NCBI GenBank assembly: GCA_022360655.1
Contig: JAKSCK010000048.1
Coordinates: forward strand, 38,674-102,673
Direction of reading: 5' to 3'
Length of the DNA stretch: 64,000 bases
DNA from: Spirochaetales bacterium
GTDB lineage: Bacteria; Spirochaetota; Spirochaetia; DSM-2461
The notes below the pieces were generated by a model. The model saw only the letters and a list, made by a program, of their open reading frames with translations, was not told where the DNA came from and ran no database searches. Shown here in pieces: positions 36,205 to 44,904 of the stretch. Numbering within the stretch: the first letter of the stretch is position 1; every line of letters begins with the position of its first letter. A program made the translations under genes and the position numbers.

Positions 36205-37920
36205 ATGTTTCGCCTGCCTCGACGCTTTCTCACAAAAGTCTTTTTGTCCTTACTTCTCACCGGAATGATTCAAGTTCTGCTCCTCGGAATTGTGGCTGTT
36301 CTTTTTTCCAACAGAATGATTGAAGAAACATACAGTCAGCATTCCCATGAACGTATGGAAATGCTTTTAAATCGTGTAAATCTCACCATTCAAAGCTATC
36401 GAGAATCCGCTACCCAACTGGCAAAGAAGCCCATTTTAACCAAGGCCCTTAATTCGTCTTCCCCCCTCAATAGAGAGGAGTTGTCCACACTCTATTCCAC
36501 CTGCTACAGAGAATTGGGATCTGGCATTGATGAGGCGGCCATCCATCTCATCAATTTGCAAGGTGAACAGCTGTATTCCACTCACATGCTTCCATCCCGA
36601 TACAATCCCAACGGAGCTGATCCATCCCTTGGCACCTTTCTCAAGCTCAAACCGCAGAGGGAAACCTTTCCCATGGTGGATGGTTTCACCAATCCCAAAG
36701 GGAATGAAGTGGCCCTCTCCTTATTTCAGTTTCTCGAATCAGAGGGGTTCAACAAATCTCTCATCATCTATGATTTAACCTGTGATTTATTCACAAAACT
36801 CCTCAAACCCATCAATGCCGGTTTCTTTAGCAATCTTTATCTCTTTGACACCATCAATTACAAATTTGTGCGTCTTGATGGAAGCAATGAGTGGGGCAAT
36901 TTTTCCGAAATTGACTGGCGTGTTCCCATCACAGGAGAAGGTGTGATTCAGCATGAAGAGACTCTTGTGGCTTATGCCCAATCCTATCCAGACGAGTTGA
37001 TGCTGGTGGGAACCTTAAAGCTGGACACCGTGGCAGGAAACGTTCAAGCACTCATCCGATTTATTTTTGTCATTTCCCTCATTGGATTAATACTTTCTTC
37101 CATTTTAGCCTTCCTACTGGCACGAGCCATTTCCCACCCTGTCACCATTCTTTCTCAGGGCATGAAGGAGATGGAAAGTGGCAATTTGAATGTAAGAATG
37201 GAAGAAACCAATGGAGATGAATTTGACATACTGATTCATGGTTTCAATGATATGGCTCATCGCATCCAAGAACTGTTGGATGCCCGTGTGCTGAGAGAGA
37301 AGGCATTGCGGAAGGCAGAGCGGCATGCCCTTCAATCTCAAATCAATCCCCACTTTTTATATAATACTCTCAATACAGTGAATTCCTTATCAAAGATTCA
37401 TGGGATTCAGGACATCACCACCATCATCACCCAGTTGGGCAAACTCCTCCGCAATGCCATGGATCAGCAAAGTGAAGTGGGAACCGTAGAGAATGCTCTG
37501 GCATTAGTAGAAGGTTATCTCGAAATCCAAAAAATTCGATTTGGTGAGAATTTCCAATGGAGCATACACCTTGATGAGGCTATAAAGAACTTCCCCCTCC
37601 CCCGTCTCATCATTCAACCCATCGTGGAAAATGCCGTCATCCATGGCCTGGAACCCTTGGTGGGAAAACGTCAATTAGAAATCGAAGGTTTGAATGATCC
37701 TCCCCGACTCCTTGTTCGAGATAACGGCAAGGGTATGGATGGAGATTGTTGGGAGAAGGCTCTGAATAATACCGAAGGCATTGGTATTCACAATGTGAAT
37801 AAACGTCTCCATCTCTATTATGGAGAGGATGCGGGATTGTTTTTTCAACATGAAAATGAATACACCACGATAGAAATCCGTTTGGGATGGCAACTCAAGG
37901 AGGACGTCAATGAAGCTTAA
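36205..37920 (+). CDS. YesM-like sensor histidine kinase
   Basis: A 571-residue membrane kinase with an N-terminal helix (VFLSLLLTGMIQVLLLGIVA), an extracytoplasmic sensor of about 240 residues, a second helix (FIFVISLIGLILSSILAFLL), a HAMP segment and the His_kinase core: AERHALQSQINPHFLYNTLN with the phospho-acceptor His near residue 381, and an ATP-binding domain with IIQPIVENAVIHGLE and RDNGKGMDG. The start ATG at 36205 has no strong Shine-Dalgarno. It overlaps the next gene by 11 bases, so they form a kinase/regulator pair. Confidence 0.9.
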   Translation: MFRLPRRFLTKVFLSLLLTGMIQVLLLGIVAVLFSNRMIEETYSQHSHERMEMLLNRVNLTIQSYRESATQLAKKPILTKALNSSSPLNREELSTLYSTCYRELGSGIDEAAIHLINLQGEQLYSTHMLPSRYNPNGADPSLGTFLKLKPQRETFPMVDGFTNPKGNEVALSLFQFLESEGFNKSLIIYDLTCDLFTKLLKPINAGFFSNLYLFDTINYKFVRLDGSNEWGNFSEIDWRVPITGEGVIQHEETLVAYAQSYPDELMLVGTLKLDTVAGNVQALIRFIFVISLIGLILSSILAFLLARAISHPVTILSQGMKEMESGNLNVRMEETNGDEFDILIHGFNDMAHRIQELLDARVLREKALRKAERHALQSQINPHFLYNTLNTVNSLSKIHGIQDITTIITQLGKLLRNAMDQQSEVGTVENALALVEGYLEIQKIRFGENFQWSIHLDEAIKNFPLPRLIIQPIVENAVIHGLEPLVGKRQLEIEGLNDPPRLLVRDNGKGMDGDCWEKALNNTEGIGIHNVNKRLHLYYGEDAGLFFQHENEYTTIEIRLGWQLKEDVNEA

Positions 37921-38728
37921 AGTTCTGATTGTTGAAGATGAACAATTGATGCGCCAAGAAATTATTCATACCACTCCATGGGAACAGTTCTCCTGTGTTG
38001 TTGTTGGCGAGGCCGAGAATGGAGTGATGGGAGAAGAAATGATTCTCCAGCTCAAGCCAGATCTTGTGATTACCGATATCCGTATGCCTGGTCAGGATGG
38101 CATGACCATGCTGGAAAACACAAACCCACCTGCAGCCATTATTCTCACAGGTTTCAGTGATTTTGAATTTGCACAAAAAGCCATACGCCTTGGCGTCAGA
38201 GACTACATTCTCAAACCCATTGATACCAAGGATTTCCATGCCATACTGAAAAAAATATGCAAAGAGCTTCATCTGCAAAAATATGCACAACCCCTACCCC
38301 GATTCCAAGAATATGTGGTCCCCATCAAAACCGATAAACAAGATTTCTACATTGACTGCGCCATCAACTACATCAAAAAAAGTTATCACAAAGATATTTC
38401 CCTCCGTGATGCATCGGGATGCATTGGCATCACGGAAAGCTATCTCTCTCGTCTGTTCAAACAAAAAACAGGCTACACATTTCTGGAGTATCTGAGAAAT
38501 CACAGACTAAAGATTGCTCTGGAGTTGATGGAGGATCGATCAATTCGGATCAATGAAGTGGCCCGAAAGACTGGCTTCCGGGATATGAGCTATTTCAGTG
38601 AGGTCTTTCGAAAGCATGTGGGGATGTCACCCACACGCTTTCTCAATGGGTTTAAAACTTCAACGAGTCGGTTGCCTGAATCAATTCTTCCTGCAGATGA
38701 GGCAAATCGCGAAACACATAAGATTTGA
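37910..38728 (+). CDS. Response regulator with AraC-type output
   Basis: A 272-residue partner of the upstream kinase. Receiver domain residues 1-120: VLIVEDEQL, phospho-acceptor in PDLVITDIRMPGQDG, lysine in YILKPI. The AraC DNA-binding domain takes the last 110 residues (ISLRDASGCIGITESYLSRL; IRINEVARKTGFRDMSYFSE; VFRKHVGMSPTRFL). It is shorter than the YesN homologue at 18.3 kb because it lacks the middle domain. AAGGAGG precedes the ATG. The last 77 bases overlap the end of the convergent HAD gene. Confidence 0.9.
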   Translation: MKLKVLIVEDEQLMRQEIIHTTPWEQFSCVVVGEAENGVMGEEMILQLKPDLVITDIRMPGQDGMTMLENTNPPAAIILTGFSDFEFAQKAIRLGVRDYILKPIDTKDFHAILKKICKELHLQKYAQPLPRFQEYVVPIKTDKQDFYIDCAINYIKKSYHKDISLRDASGCIGITESYLSRLFKQKTGYTFLEYLRNHRLKIALELMEDRSIRINEVARKTGFRDMSYFSEVFRKHVGMSPTRFLNGFKTSTSRLPESILPADEANRETHKI

Positions 38729-39236
38729 TACCAAGTGTGGCCGCAGCAGCCACATTGGTTTCAAAATCATCAATGAAAACAGCATCATGGGGTTCAAATC
38801 CCTCAGCTTCCAGTATGGATTGCCAAAACTGAGGGTGTGGCTTGGCCACTCCCATGAGGTGAGAAGCATACACCTGATCAAAGCAATCATAATCGCCTTG
38901 TTTCACGCTCACCTGATAGTGGGCATCAAAGGTGTTGGTTCCACAAACCACTCGATGCCCAGAGGCTCTTAACTCACGAATAAAGCTTTCCATGTTGGAA
39001 TCCACCTGGGGTGCAAAAGTTTTCCCCCAACGCGTGGATTCCACAGAAGTACCATGGCATTGATTGAACTGCGTCCAGTACTCTTCCTCATTGATGGATC
39101 CTGCAGAAAGACTCTCCATGAGATCATCAAGATAAAGAGACTGAATATCAATGGAGCAATTCTGTTCTTCCAGAATGGCTTTGAGTTCAAAAACTCCATG
39201 GAGCAAGACTCCACCCATATCAAAGATATAGAGCAT
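38652..39236 (-). CDS. HAD-superfamily hydrolase (subfamily IA)
   Basis: A 194-residue phosphatase-like protein. Motif I is FDMGGVLLHG, where the second Asp of the usual DxD is replaced by Gly (as in YihX-like members), motif II is in VVCGTNTFDAH (Thr in place of Ser), and motif III/IV is in VAKPHPQFW and VFIDDFETNVAAA. The ATG at 39236 shares one base with the stop of the upstream permease gene, so it is translated with the importer. A sugar-phosphate phosphatase role is plausible. Its 3' end overlaps the convergent response regulator by 77 bp. Confidence 0.82.
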   Translation of the reverse strand: MLYIFDMGGVLLHGVFELKAILEEQNCSIDIQSLYLDDLMESLSAGSINEEEYWTQFNQCHGTSVESTRWGKTFAPQVDSNMESFIRELRASGHRVVCGTNTFDAHYQVSVKQGDYDCFDQVYASHLMGVAKPHPQFWQSILEAEGFEPHDAVFIDDFETNVAAAATLGIKSYVFRDLPHLQEELIQATDSLKF

Positions 39237-40087
39237 CAACCCTTCCTTGAAGAATAAACTGCAGATCCTCCAATGAAATATTTTGACAGAGCAAAGAAGA
39301 GGGCAAACATGGGAATACTCGCCAGCAGAGCCACGGCCATCATAGCTCCTTCATCACTGTGCTTTTCTGCCGTAAATTTCACAATATACAGAGGAATGGT
39401 TTTCATTTTTTCAGACTGGATCACCAGCAACGGCCAAAGCAAGTTATCCCATTGAGCACGGAACGCCAGAATAGCCAAGGTGGCAATGGTGGGCCCACTG
39501 TTGGGGAAAATGATGGACCAGAAAATTCGAATCTCACTCATTCCATCAATTCGAGCGGCCTCCAAAAATTCATCAGGGAATGTGATGAGATACTGACGCA
39601 TCATGAAAACACCAAAGGCATTCACAAGGAAAGGAACAATCAATCCACCATAGCTATTTTGCAACCCCAACTTTGTGGTGACTAAATAGAGGGGAATCAT
39701 GATGGCTTCAAAGGGAATCATCATGGTGGCCATGATCATCAGGAAAATCACCATGCGCCCACGGAATTTGAATTTAGCCAAACCATAGCCCGTCATACAG
39801 GCCAAGAACACCGTTGTTGCAGAAACAACAATGGCCACAACAAGGGAGTTCCAGATGGTGATGGGAAACATGAATTTTCCATCATTCCCTGCTACAGCTT
39901 TCACAAAGTTTGGCCAATGGAATCCCTTAGGAATCCATCGGTAGGGCATTTTGACAATGTCCTTGGAGGGCATCAGAGATGCTGTGGCCATGAACAGCAA
40001 AGGAGCCACTGTGAACACCACCACCACAGTCAGCACAAAATACATGAAAATCAGAGAAAGCTTTTCTTTCTTAGTACTATCAATCAT
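39236..40087 (-). CDS. Sugar ABC transporter permease, MalG-type
   Basis: A 283-residue six-helix membrane subunit. It carries the EAA loop LEAARIDGMSEIRIFWSIIF and typical opening VVVVFTVAPLLFMATASLMP. It is 12 bp after the MalF-type gene and overlaps the HAD gene by one base (TGATG), so it is part of the nagA operon. No ATPase gene is found with it. Confidence 0.9.
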   Translation of the reverse strand: MIDSTKKEKLSLIFMYFVLTVVVVFTVAPLLFMATASLMPSKDIVKMPYRWIPKGFHWPNFVKAVAGNDGKFMFPITIWNSLVVAIVVSATTVFLACMTGYGLAKFKFRGRMVIFLMIMATMMIPFEAIMIPLYLVTTKLGLQNSYGGLIVPFLVNAFGVFMMRQYLITFPDEFLEAARIDGMSEIRIFWSIIFPNSGPTIATLAILAFRAQWDNLLWPLLVIQSEKMKTIPLYIVKFTAEKHSDEGAMMAVALLASIPMFALFFALSKYFIGGSAVYSSRKG

Positions 40088-40099
40088 TGAAAGGACTCC

Positions 40100-41011
40100 T
40101 TAGTAGCTCACGTCGTCGGCTTTAGAGAGCTTGAACTGCAGCCATGTGAAAAACAGCATGATGATAAAGAGAATGATGCTCATGGCACTTGCCCGCCCGA
40201 TACGGAAGTCCCGGATTCCCGTGTTATAGATGTTCAAAGTGATGACATTGATGGGAGCCTGAGGCGCTCCTGACTGGGTAAACAGGTACTGAGTAGAGAA
40301 GGTTTTCAAACACTGAAGCATACTCATGATGGACACAAGAACAACAGTGGGACGCAACAGAGGGAAGGTGATTCGCCAGAAAGATTGCCACCCGTCAGCC
40401 CCATCAATTCGTGCCGCTTCATACATACTCGGGGGAATGGATGCAAGACCAGAAATAAAGATAATGACAAAGTAACCCACGTATTTCCAGAAGTACACAA
40501 TCATTGTCGAAATGCGTACCGTCATGCTATTGGCAAGCCAGCGATGGTCAATACCAGGGGTATTCATGATGAAGTTTACCCACTGGTTGGCCAAACCTCG
40601 GGGATCAAAGATCAACAGCCAAATTGCTGCAGAAACAACGGAAGAAATAACCGCTGGTGTGTAATAGGCCATCTGGAAAAATCGTTTTGCCTTAGGAACG
40701 CTCATGATGAAAGCAGCCAAAGCTAAACTGAGAACCAGCAGGGGAAGGAAGGTTCCCATGGCAAACACAAAGGTGGCCTCCACGGAATTCCAGAAATCCG
40801 GAGAGGTGAACAGATACTTGTAATGACTCAAACCAACAAAGGCCGGCTTTTTTAAAGAAAGAAGATTCTTCTTAAAAAGACTCGTGTAAAGAGCCATGAT
40901 GATGGGGTAAAAACTAAAAATCGAAAAGAATATGATGGAAGGGGTGACAAAGATGACGCCCCAGCGGGCCAATTTTCTCTCTATTCGACCCGGCTTAGCG
41001 GATGCTCCCAT
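40100..41011 (-). CDS. Sugar ABC transporter permease, MalF-type
   Basis: A 303-residue membrane subunit with six predicted helices and the EAA loop YEAARIDGADGWQSFWRITF. GAAGGAGT precedes the ATG at 41011. Second structural importer gene of the nagA operon, separated from the binding-protein gene by 74 bp that carry a hairpin. Confidence 0.9.
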   Translation of the reverse strand: MGASAKPGRIERKLARWGVIFVTPSIIFFSIFSFYPIIMALYTSLFKKNLLSLKKPAFVGLSHYKYLFTSPDFWNSVEATFVFAMGTFLPLLVLSLALAAFIMSVPKAKRFFQMAYYTPAVISSVVSAAIWLLIFDPRGLANQWVNFIMNTPGIDHRWLANSMTVRISTMIVYFWKYVGYFVIIFISGLASIPPSMYEAARIDGADGWQSFWRITFPLLRPTVVLVSIMSMLQCLKTFSTQYLFTQSGAPQAPINVITLNIYNTGIRDFRIGRASAMSIILFIIMLFFTWLQFKLSKADDVSY

Positions 41012-41032
41012 ATTGATACTCCTTCATAAGAA

Positions 41033-41054
41033 GAGGCCCGGCTGTCCGGGCCCC
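41033..41054 (-). promoter_or_regulatory. Intercistronic hairpin between binding-protein and permease genes
   Basis: Arms GGCCCGG (41035-41041) and CCGGGCC (41046-41052) with a CTGT loop. GC-rich and without a T-run on the transcribed strand, in the same position as the hairpins at 16835 and 58851. Confidence 0.7.
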
Positions 41055-41085
41055 TTATTCATCAAATCAAAAATTGGATGAGAGT

Positions 41086-42378
41086 TTACATCTCGTCCAG
41101 AAGTTCTTGGGCTTTTGCCTTCAATGTGGCATGGGCCTGAACTGGGGAAATCCCACTGAGCATGACGGACTCAACAGCCTCTTTCACAAGCTCTTCCATC
41201 TTGGCGCCGTTCTCAGCGGTGTACACCACATTGGCTCGGGCCAAGTCATCCACAAAGACATTGGAATAGGGCATGTTTTTGAATGTTTCAGAGTTCATGA
41301 GCTTCTTGGTGGGGGGAACAATGTTCACAGCCTCCAAGTACTCTTCCTCATGACCCATCATATAGCCGGTCAATGCCCAAGCAGTCTTGATATCTTTGGC
41401 CGAATTCTGAGCATTCACCATGTAGTACTGACCATAGAAATTGCTGGCCACATCATTCACAGCATTCTCAAAAGTGGGATAAGGGATGATCATCCAATCG
41501 CCACTGTCATAGAATTCTTGGTTATCGCTTCGAATACGAGCCCCCTGGTATAAACCAGAGAGACACATGGCCATGTCATTGTTGTCCATGTTGAACAACT
41601 TCCGACCATTCTTGTAGGTGGGAGAACCAAGGTTACGTCCGTTGGGGCCCCATTCCTGCATGTAGGTGAGGAACTTAATCCAGGCATCATCACCAAGAAT
41701 GGCAGTTTTCCCATCATCGCTCACCAACTGACCACCCAACTGCTCCACCATGGGAATCATGGAAATCAAGTAGTAGGGATAACGGAAGTCAAATCCACGA
41801 CGGGTGATGATTTGACCATCACGCAAAACCAGTTTTTCGGAGATGTCAGCCATCTCTTCCCAGGTTTTGGGATAATCTTTTTCAGCATCCAAACCAGCAT
41901 CAGCAAAAACGCGCTTGTTCACGTAAACGGCCCAGTTGTTCAATTCCAAGGGCATACCGTAAACATCACCATCTTTGATGACAGAATCCAAAGAGCCATC
42001 CACATACTGATTGATCATGTCAGAGGCATCAGCAAAACCTGCAGCAAGATAATCAACAGGTGCAACACGCTCATTCACAATGTAGGAATAGGCCTGCTCA
42101 ATCTGCATATTGAAAATATCTGGACCAGCATTCGCAGCAAAAGCAGTCAACACCAACTCAAAGATTTTCTTGGATGAGTGGGTCACACGATTGACTGTGA
42201 CATCAGGGTGAGAAGCCATGAACTCTTCCACGTAACGTGTTTCAATAGCATCCCGGTTTGGATCTTCATGGGTCCAGAATTCAAGAGTAACAGGACCGTC
42301 TGCAGACTCATCCTGTCCGTTCGCAAAGAGGGTAAATGCTGTTAAGACCAGCGTGAAAATGAGTAGAGCTCGTTTCAT
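41086..42378 (-). CDS. Sugar ABC transporter substrate-binding protein (family 1)
   Basis: A 430-residue periplasmic protein with a signal peptide (ALLIFTLVLTAFTLFANGQ), no lipobox, and typical segments VTLEFWTHEDPNRDAIETRY, FAANAGPDIFNMQIEQAYSY, WAVYVNKRVFADAGLDAEKD, then MCLSGLYQGARIRSDNQEFY. GGAGGAATGA precedes the ATG. With nagA 98 bp upstream and two permeases downstream it forms an importer for a sugar likely to contain GlcNAc. Confidence 0.9.
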   Translation of the reverse strand: MKRALLIFTLVLTAFTLFANGQDESADGPVTLEFWTHEDPNRDAIETRYVEEFMASHPDVTVNRVTHSSKKIFELVLTAFAANAGPDIFNMQIEQAYSYIVNERVAPVDYLAAGFADASDMINQYVDGSLDSVIKDGDVYGMPLELNNWAVYVNKRVFADAGLDAEKDYPKTWEEMADISEKLVLRDGQIITRRGFDFRYPYYLISMIPMVEQLGGQLVSDDGKTAILGDDAWIKFLTYMQEWGPNGRNLGSPTYKNGRKLFNMDNNDMAMCLSGLYQGARIRSDNQEFYDSGDWMIIPYPTFENAVNDVASNFYGQYYMVNAQNSAKDIKTAWALTGYMMGHEEEYLEAVNIVPPTKKLMNSETFKNMPYSNVFVDDLARANVVYTAENGAKMEELVKEAVESVMLSGISPVQAHATLKAKAQELLDEM

Positions 42379-42476
42379 TCATTCCTCCAAATGATAGGTG
42401 GAACCATATTCCCTTGAATTTCACTCGGAAACCATAGGAGATATTTTCAAAACATAAGAGGATTTTGACATTGTTC

Positions 42477-43640
42477 TTATGCAAAGAGGTTTTTCACAAT
42501 GCGTCCGGCAACCATGGTCATCAAAACATTGTATTGCTTGTCAAAAACGGTGATGTCCGCATCAAAACCTGGAACAAGCGCTCCTTTCCGGTCAAAGCCA
42601 AGGATTCGTGAGGGATTTTCTGTTGCCATCATCAGTGCTTGCTCGAGGGGAATTTGCCAGGAAACAAGATTCTTAATTCCTTTCATCATGGTGAGACTGC
42701 TTCCTGCAAACACCCCATCTGGTTTTTTAAACACCTCATCCACAAAGAGCACTTCTTCTCCATTGGCCAACAAAGTGCCTTCTTTTTGTGCCGTTGGTTT
42801 GAGAGCATCTGTCACAAGAACAACTTTGTTCACCGGCTTGCCCCGCAGCAGGAGTTGGATCAGTTCTGGATGAACATGCTCTCCATCCGCAATGATTTCA
42901 CAGGACATATCCGGAAGTATCATGATGGCTCCCACTGCACCGGGGTTGCGGTGGTGGAGTCTGCTCATGGCATTAAAAAAGTGAGTGGAATGGCGGATAC
43001 CAGCCTGCATCCCTTCCAACATGTTTTCATAGGCAGCATCGGTATGACCAGCCTGCAAAACAATGCCTTTTTTGACACAAGAGAGAGCCAACTCCCGCAT
43101 ATTTTTCAACTCTGGAGCCACGGTCATGTTGCTAATCATGCCCTCTCCGGCTTCCCAGAGTCGGTCCATCAAATCAAGATCAACAGGACTGCTTCCCCCT
43201 TGAGCCCCAAGACGTTTAGGGGAAATAAAAGGACCTTCCAAGTGGATTCCAAGGATTTCAGCTCCCTCACATTTTCCATGCGCCGCCACAATGGCTCGAA
43301 TGGCATGGGTCATGCGTTCCTCATCATCGGAATACACAGTGGGGCAAAATGAACTCACGCCATGTTTGGCAAGAGCCTTGGACATTTCCAGAATGGATTC
43401 AGATTGATGGTCTTCTGTGCCAAAACCATTGAATCCATGGATGTGACTGTCAATCAAACCAGGAGCAATCCATGCTCCGTTCACATCATAGACAAGAGTG
43501 TCAGAAGGAATGGATTTCTTTTTAAACCGCTTGAGGCTAATCACATCCGCAATCTGCCCGTCTTCAACATAAACGCAGCTTTCTTCTTGGCGGGAATACC
43601 CACTGACAACAGTACCGTTTACAAGCCAAATCTTATGCAT
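42477..43640 (-). CDS. nagA: N-acetylglucosamine-6-phosphate deacetylase
   Basis: Removes the acetyl group from GlcNAc-6-phosphate to give glucosamine-6-phosphate. The 387-residue product has the amidohydrolase landmarks: GLIDSHIHGF (His66, His68), HLEGPFISPKRLGAQ (metal ligand Glu135), QAGHTDA (His199), HSTHFFNAMSRLHHRNPG (His220), and the catalytic Asp278 in VLVTDALKPT. First gene of an operon with a sugar binding protein, two permeases and a HAD phosphatase. No nagB is present in the window; glmS at 10 kb works in the opposite direction on the same sugar. AAGGAG lies ten bases before the ATG. Confidence 0.93.
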   Translation of the reverse strand: MHKIWLVNGTVVSGYSRQEESCVYVEDGQIADVISLKRFKKKSIPSDTLVYDVNGAWIAPGLIDSHIHGFNGFGTEDHQSESILEMSKALAKHGVSSFCPTVYSDDEERMTHAIRAIVAAHGKCEGAEILGIHLEGPFISPKRLGAQGGSSPVDLDLMDRLWEAGEGMISNMTVAPELKNMRELALSCVKKGIVLQAGHTDAAYENMLEGMQAGIRHSTHFFNAMSRLHHRNPGAVGAIMILPDMSCEIIADGEHVHPELIQLLLRGKPVNKVVLVTDALKPTAQKEGTLLANGEEVLFVDEVFKKPDGVFAGSSLTMMKGIKNLVSWQIPLEQALMMATENPSRILGFDRKGALVPGFDADITVFDKQYNVLMTMVAGRIVKNLFA

Positions 43641-44090
43641 CTGATTGCAGCTCCTTGGTGTTGAATTGTCAAAAGAAGAGTGTCATGGGCACCATGCTTC
43701 AACTCTTCTCTTGCGATCCATACTCACGTTGAATCATCCTCAATTGAGGAAGGAATTCATTGAAGGTTCAGAACTGTACAGGGGGTTTTATCCTTAGACC
43801 AGCCCCATTTTCATTCAATACGACACGGGATGCAATCATTTGTCATTACCACTTTTGTTTATGCTACCTTACCAAGATATTCATCTATTTCTCTGTTAAA
43901 AAAACAATTAAAGAACAACGCTCTTTCTCTGAGCAATGCCATCATTTCAGAATTCGTATGGTTAAGATTTTTTCCATTTTTTTCTTTAAAACATGTGTTC
44001 TTGTAACGACAAAGCCTCAAGAACACAAAAAATGTGAAAACTTGCCCTCTCTATTTTCGCAGGGTATCGTATCACACATGGAGTGAACTA
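43641..44090. other. Divergent intergenic region upstream of nagA and the START-domain gene
   Basis: About 450 bases, increasingly AT-rich to the right. It must carry the nagA promoter on the minus strand and the START-gene promoter on the plus strand. Two palindromes (43685-43697, CATGG-GCA-CCATG; and 43737-43750) are candidate operators. Frames on either strand are low-complexity and not supported. Confidence 0.5.
43737..43750. promoter_or_regulatory. 14-bp perfect palindrome upstream of nagA
   Basis: TCCTCAATTGAGGA is fully self-complementary and lies about 97 bases before the nagA start, a plausible operator position. The regulator is unknown. Confidence 0.4.
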
Positions 44091-44810
44091 ATGTCCGCCA
44101 AACACTGGGAAAATTTGATTGAAGAAAAGCTATGCATTCATCCTCAGAACCTTGCATTGGCCATGAAAGAGGAGGCCACTCGTCTATGGACCGCATCTGG
44201 TTGGAAAAAAGAAAAAATGAAAGGTGGAGTGCTTGTTGAATCGGCATCTGTGAGTGGAGTTTTTGCCCCATCTCATATCAAAGTTATGCGCAGCAGAGGC
44301 TTAGTGAAAGGTTCTCCTGAGGACCTCTTTCAACTCATAACGTCACCTGAGGGATATGCCATTTTGGATCCTGTGAGCCAGCCCGAAGATCATAAACACC
44401 CACCCCTCGAAACCCACAAGTGGGGAGAGAGGGGTCGACTTGATGTGGCTGTTGCAAGGGCCTCCTCTCCCCTTATGCCTCCAGCAGAATTTGTTGTACT
44501 CAACCTCATTTCGCCTGATGAAGGTTTGTTTCTTTCCAAATCCGTTCTCCACCCCCAAAGACCAGGGGGAAGTGTATATTGCTCAACTCCAGTTCCATCC
44601 CAGCAAGGGGAAAAACCTCTTCGACGCGCTTTAAACACCATGGGATGCTCTCTGTCCAAAGCCAAGCCTGGGTGGACGGAATTGGCCGTTTTGAATTATG
44701 TGGATATGGGGTTTGCGAAGGGGCAGGCCGCATGGCTGTATAATCTGATCAACCGTCGCTTCTTTGCTCCTTTGTACAAACGTTTGGCACAGGCTCTGGA
44801 AAATAATTAA
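44091..44810 (+). CDS. START/SRPBCC-domain protein
   Basis: A 239-residue protein that reads as a START-type (StAR-related) lipid-binding fold: EEATRLWTASGWKKEKMKGG, KVMRSRGLVKGSPEDLFQLI, SPEGYAILDPVSQPEDHKHP, a middle strand segment PPAEFVVLNLISPDEGLFLS, and a long C-terminal helix (AAWLYNLINRRFFAPLYKRL). The order helix-strands-helix and the GSPEDLFQLITS opening of the domain resemble eukaryotic-type START proteins, which are uncommon in bacteria. ATG 44091 follows GGAG; a longer frame to 44034 is not supported. Possible ligands: lipid or hydrophobic metabolite. It lies 95 bp before the Cthe_2159-like gene, same strand. Confidence 0.65.
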   Translation: MSAKHWENLIEEKLCIHPQNLALAMKEEATRLWTASGWKKEKMKGGVLVESASVSGVFAPSHIKVMRSRGLVKGSPEDLFQLITSPEGYAILDPVSQPEDHKHPPLETHKWGERGRLDVAVARASSPLMPPAEFVVLNLISPDEGLFLSKSVLHPQRPGGSVYCSTPVPSQQGEKPLRRALNTMGCSLSKAKPGWTELAVLNYVDMGFAKGQAAWLYNLINRRFFAPLYKRLAQALENN

Positions 44811-44904
44811 GAACTACTCCTAACAACAAAAAGAACAGAGTTGGTTTACAATCGGTTCACATCTCTGCCCAATACTGTGGAAAAACTTGAGCAGAGGGAT
44901 AGAT

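Noticed and set aside
43760..44086. 108-codon plus-strand frame before the START gene
   Set aside because: Low-complexity Phe/Lys/His-rich text with no start signal, overlapping the promoter region of two real genes.
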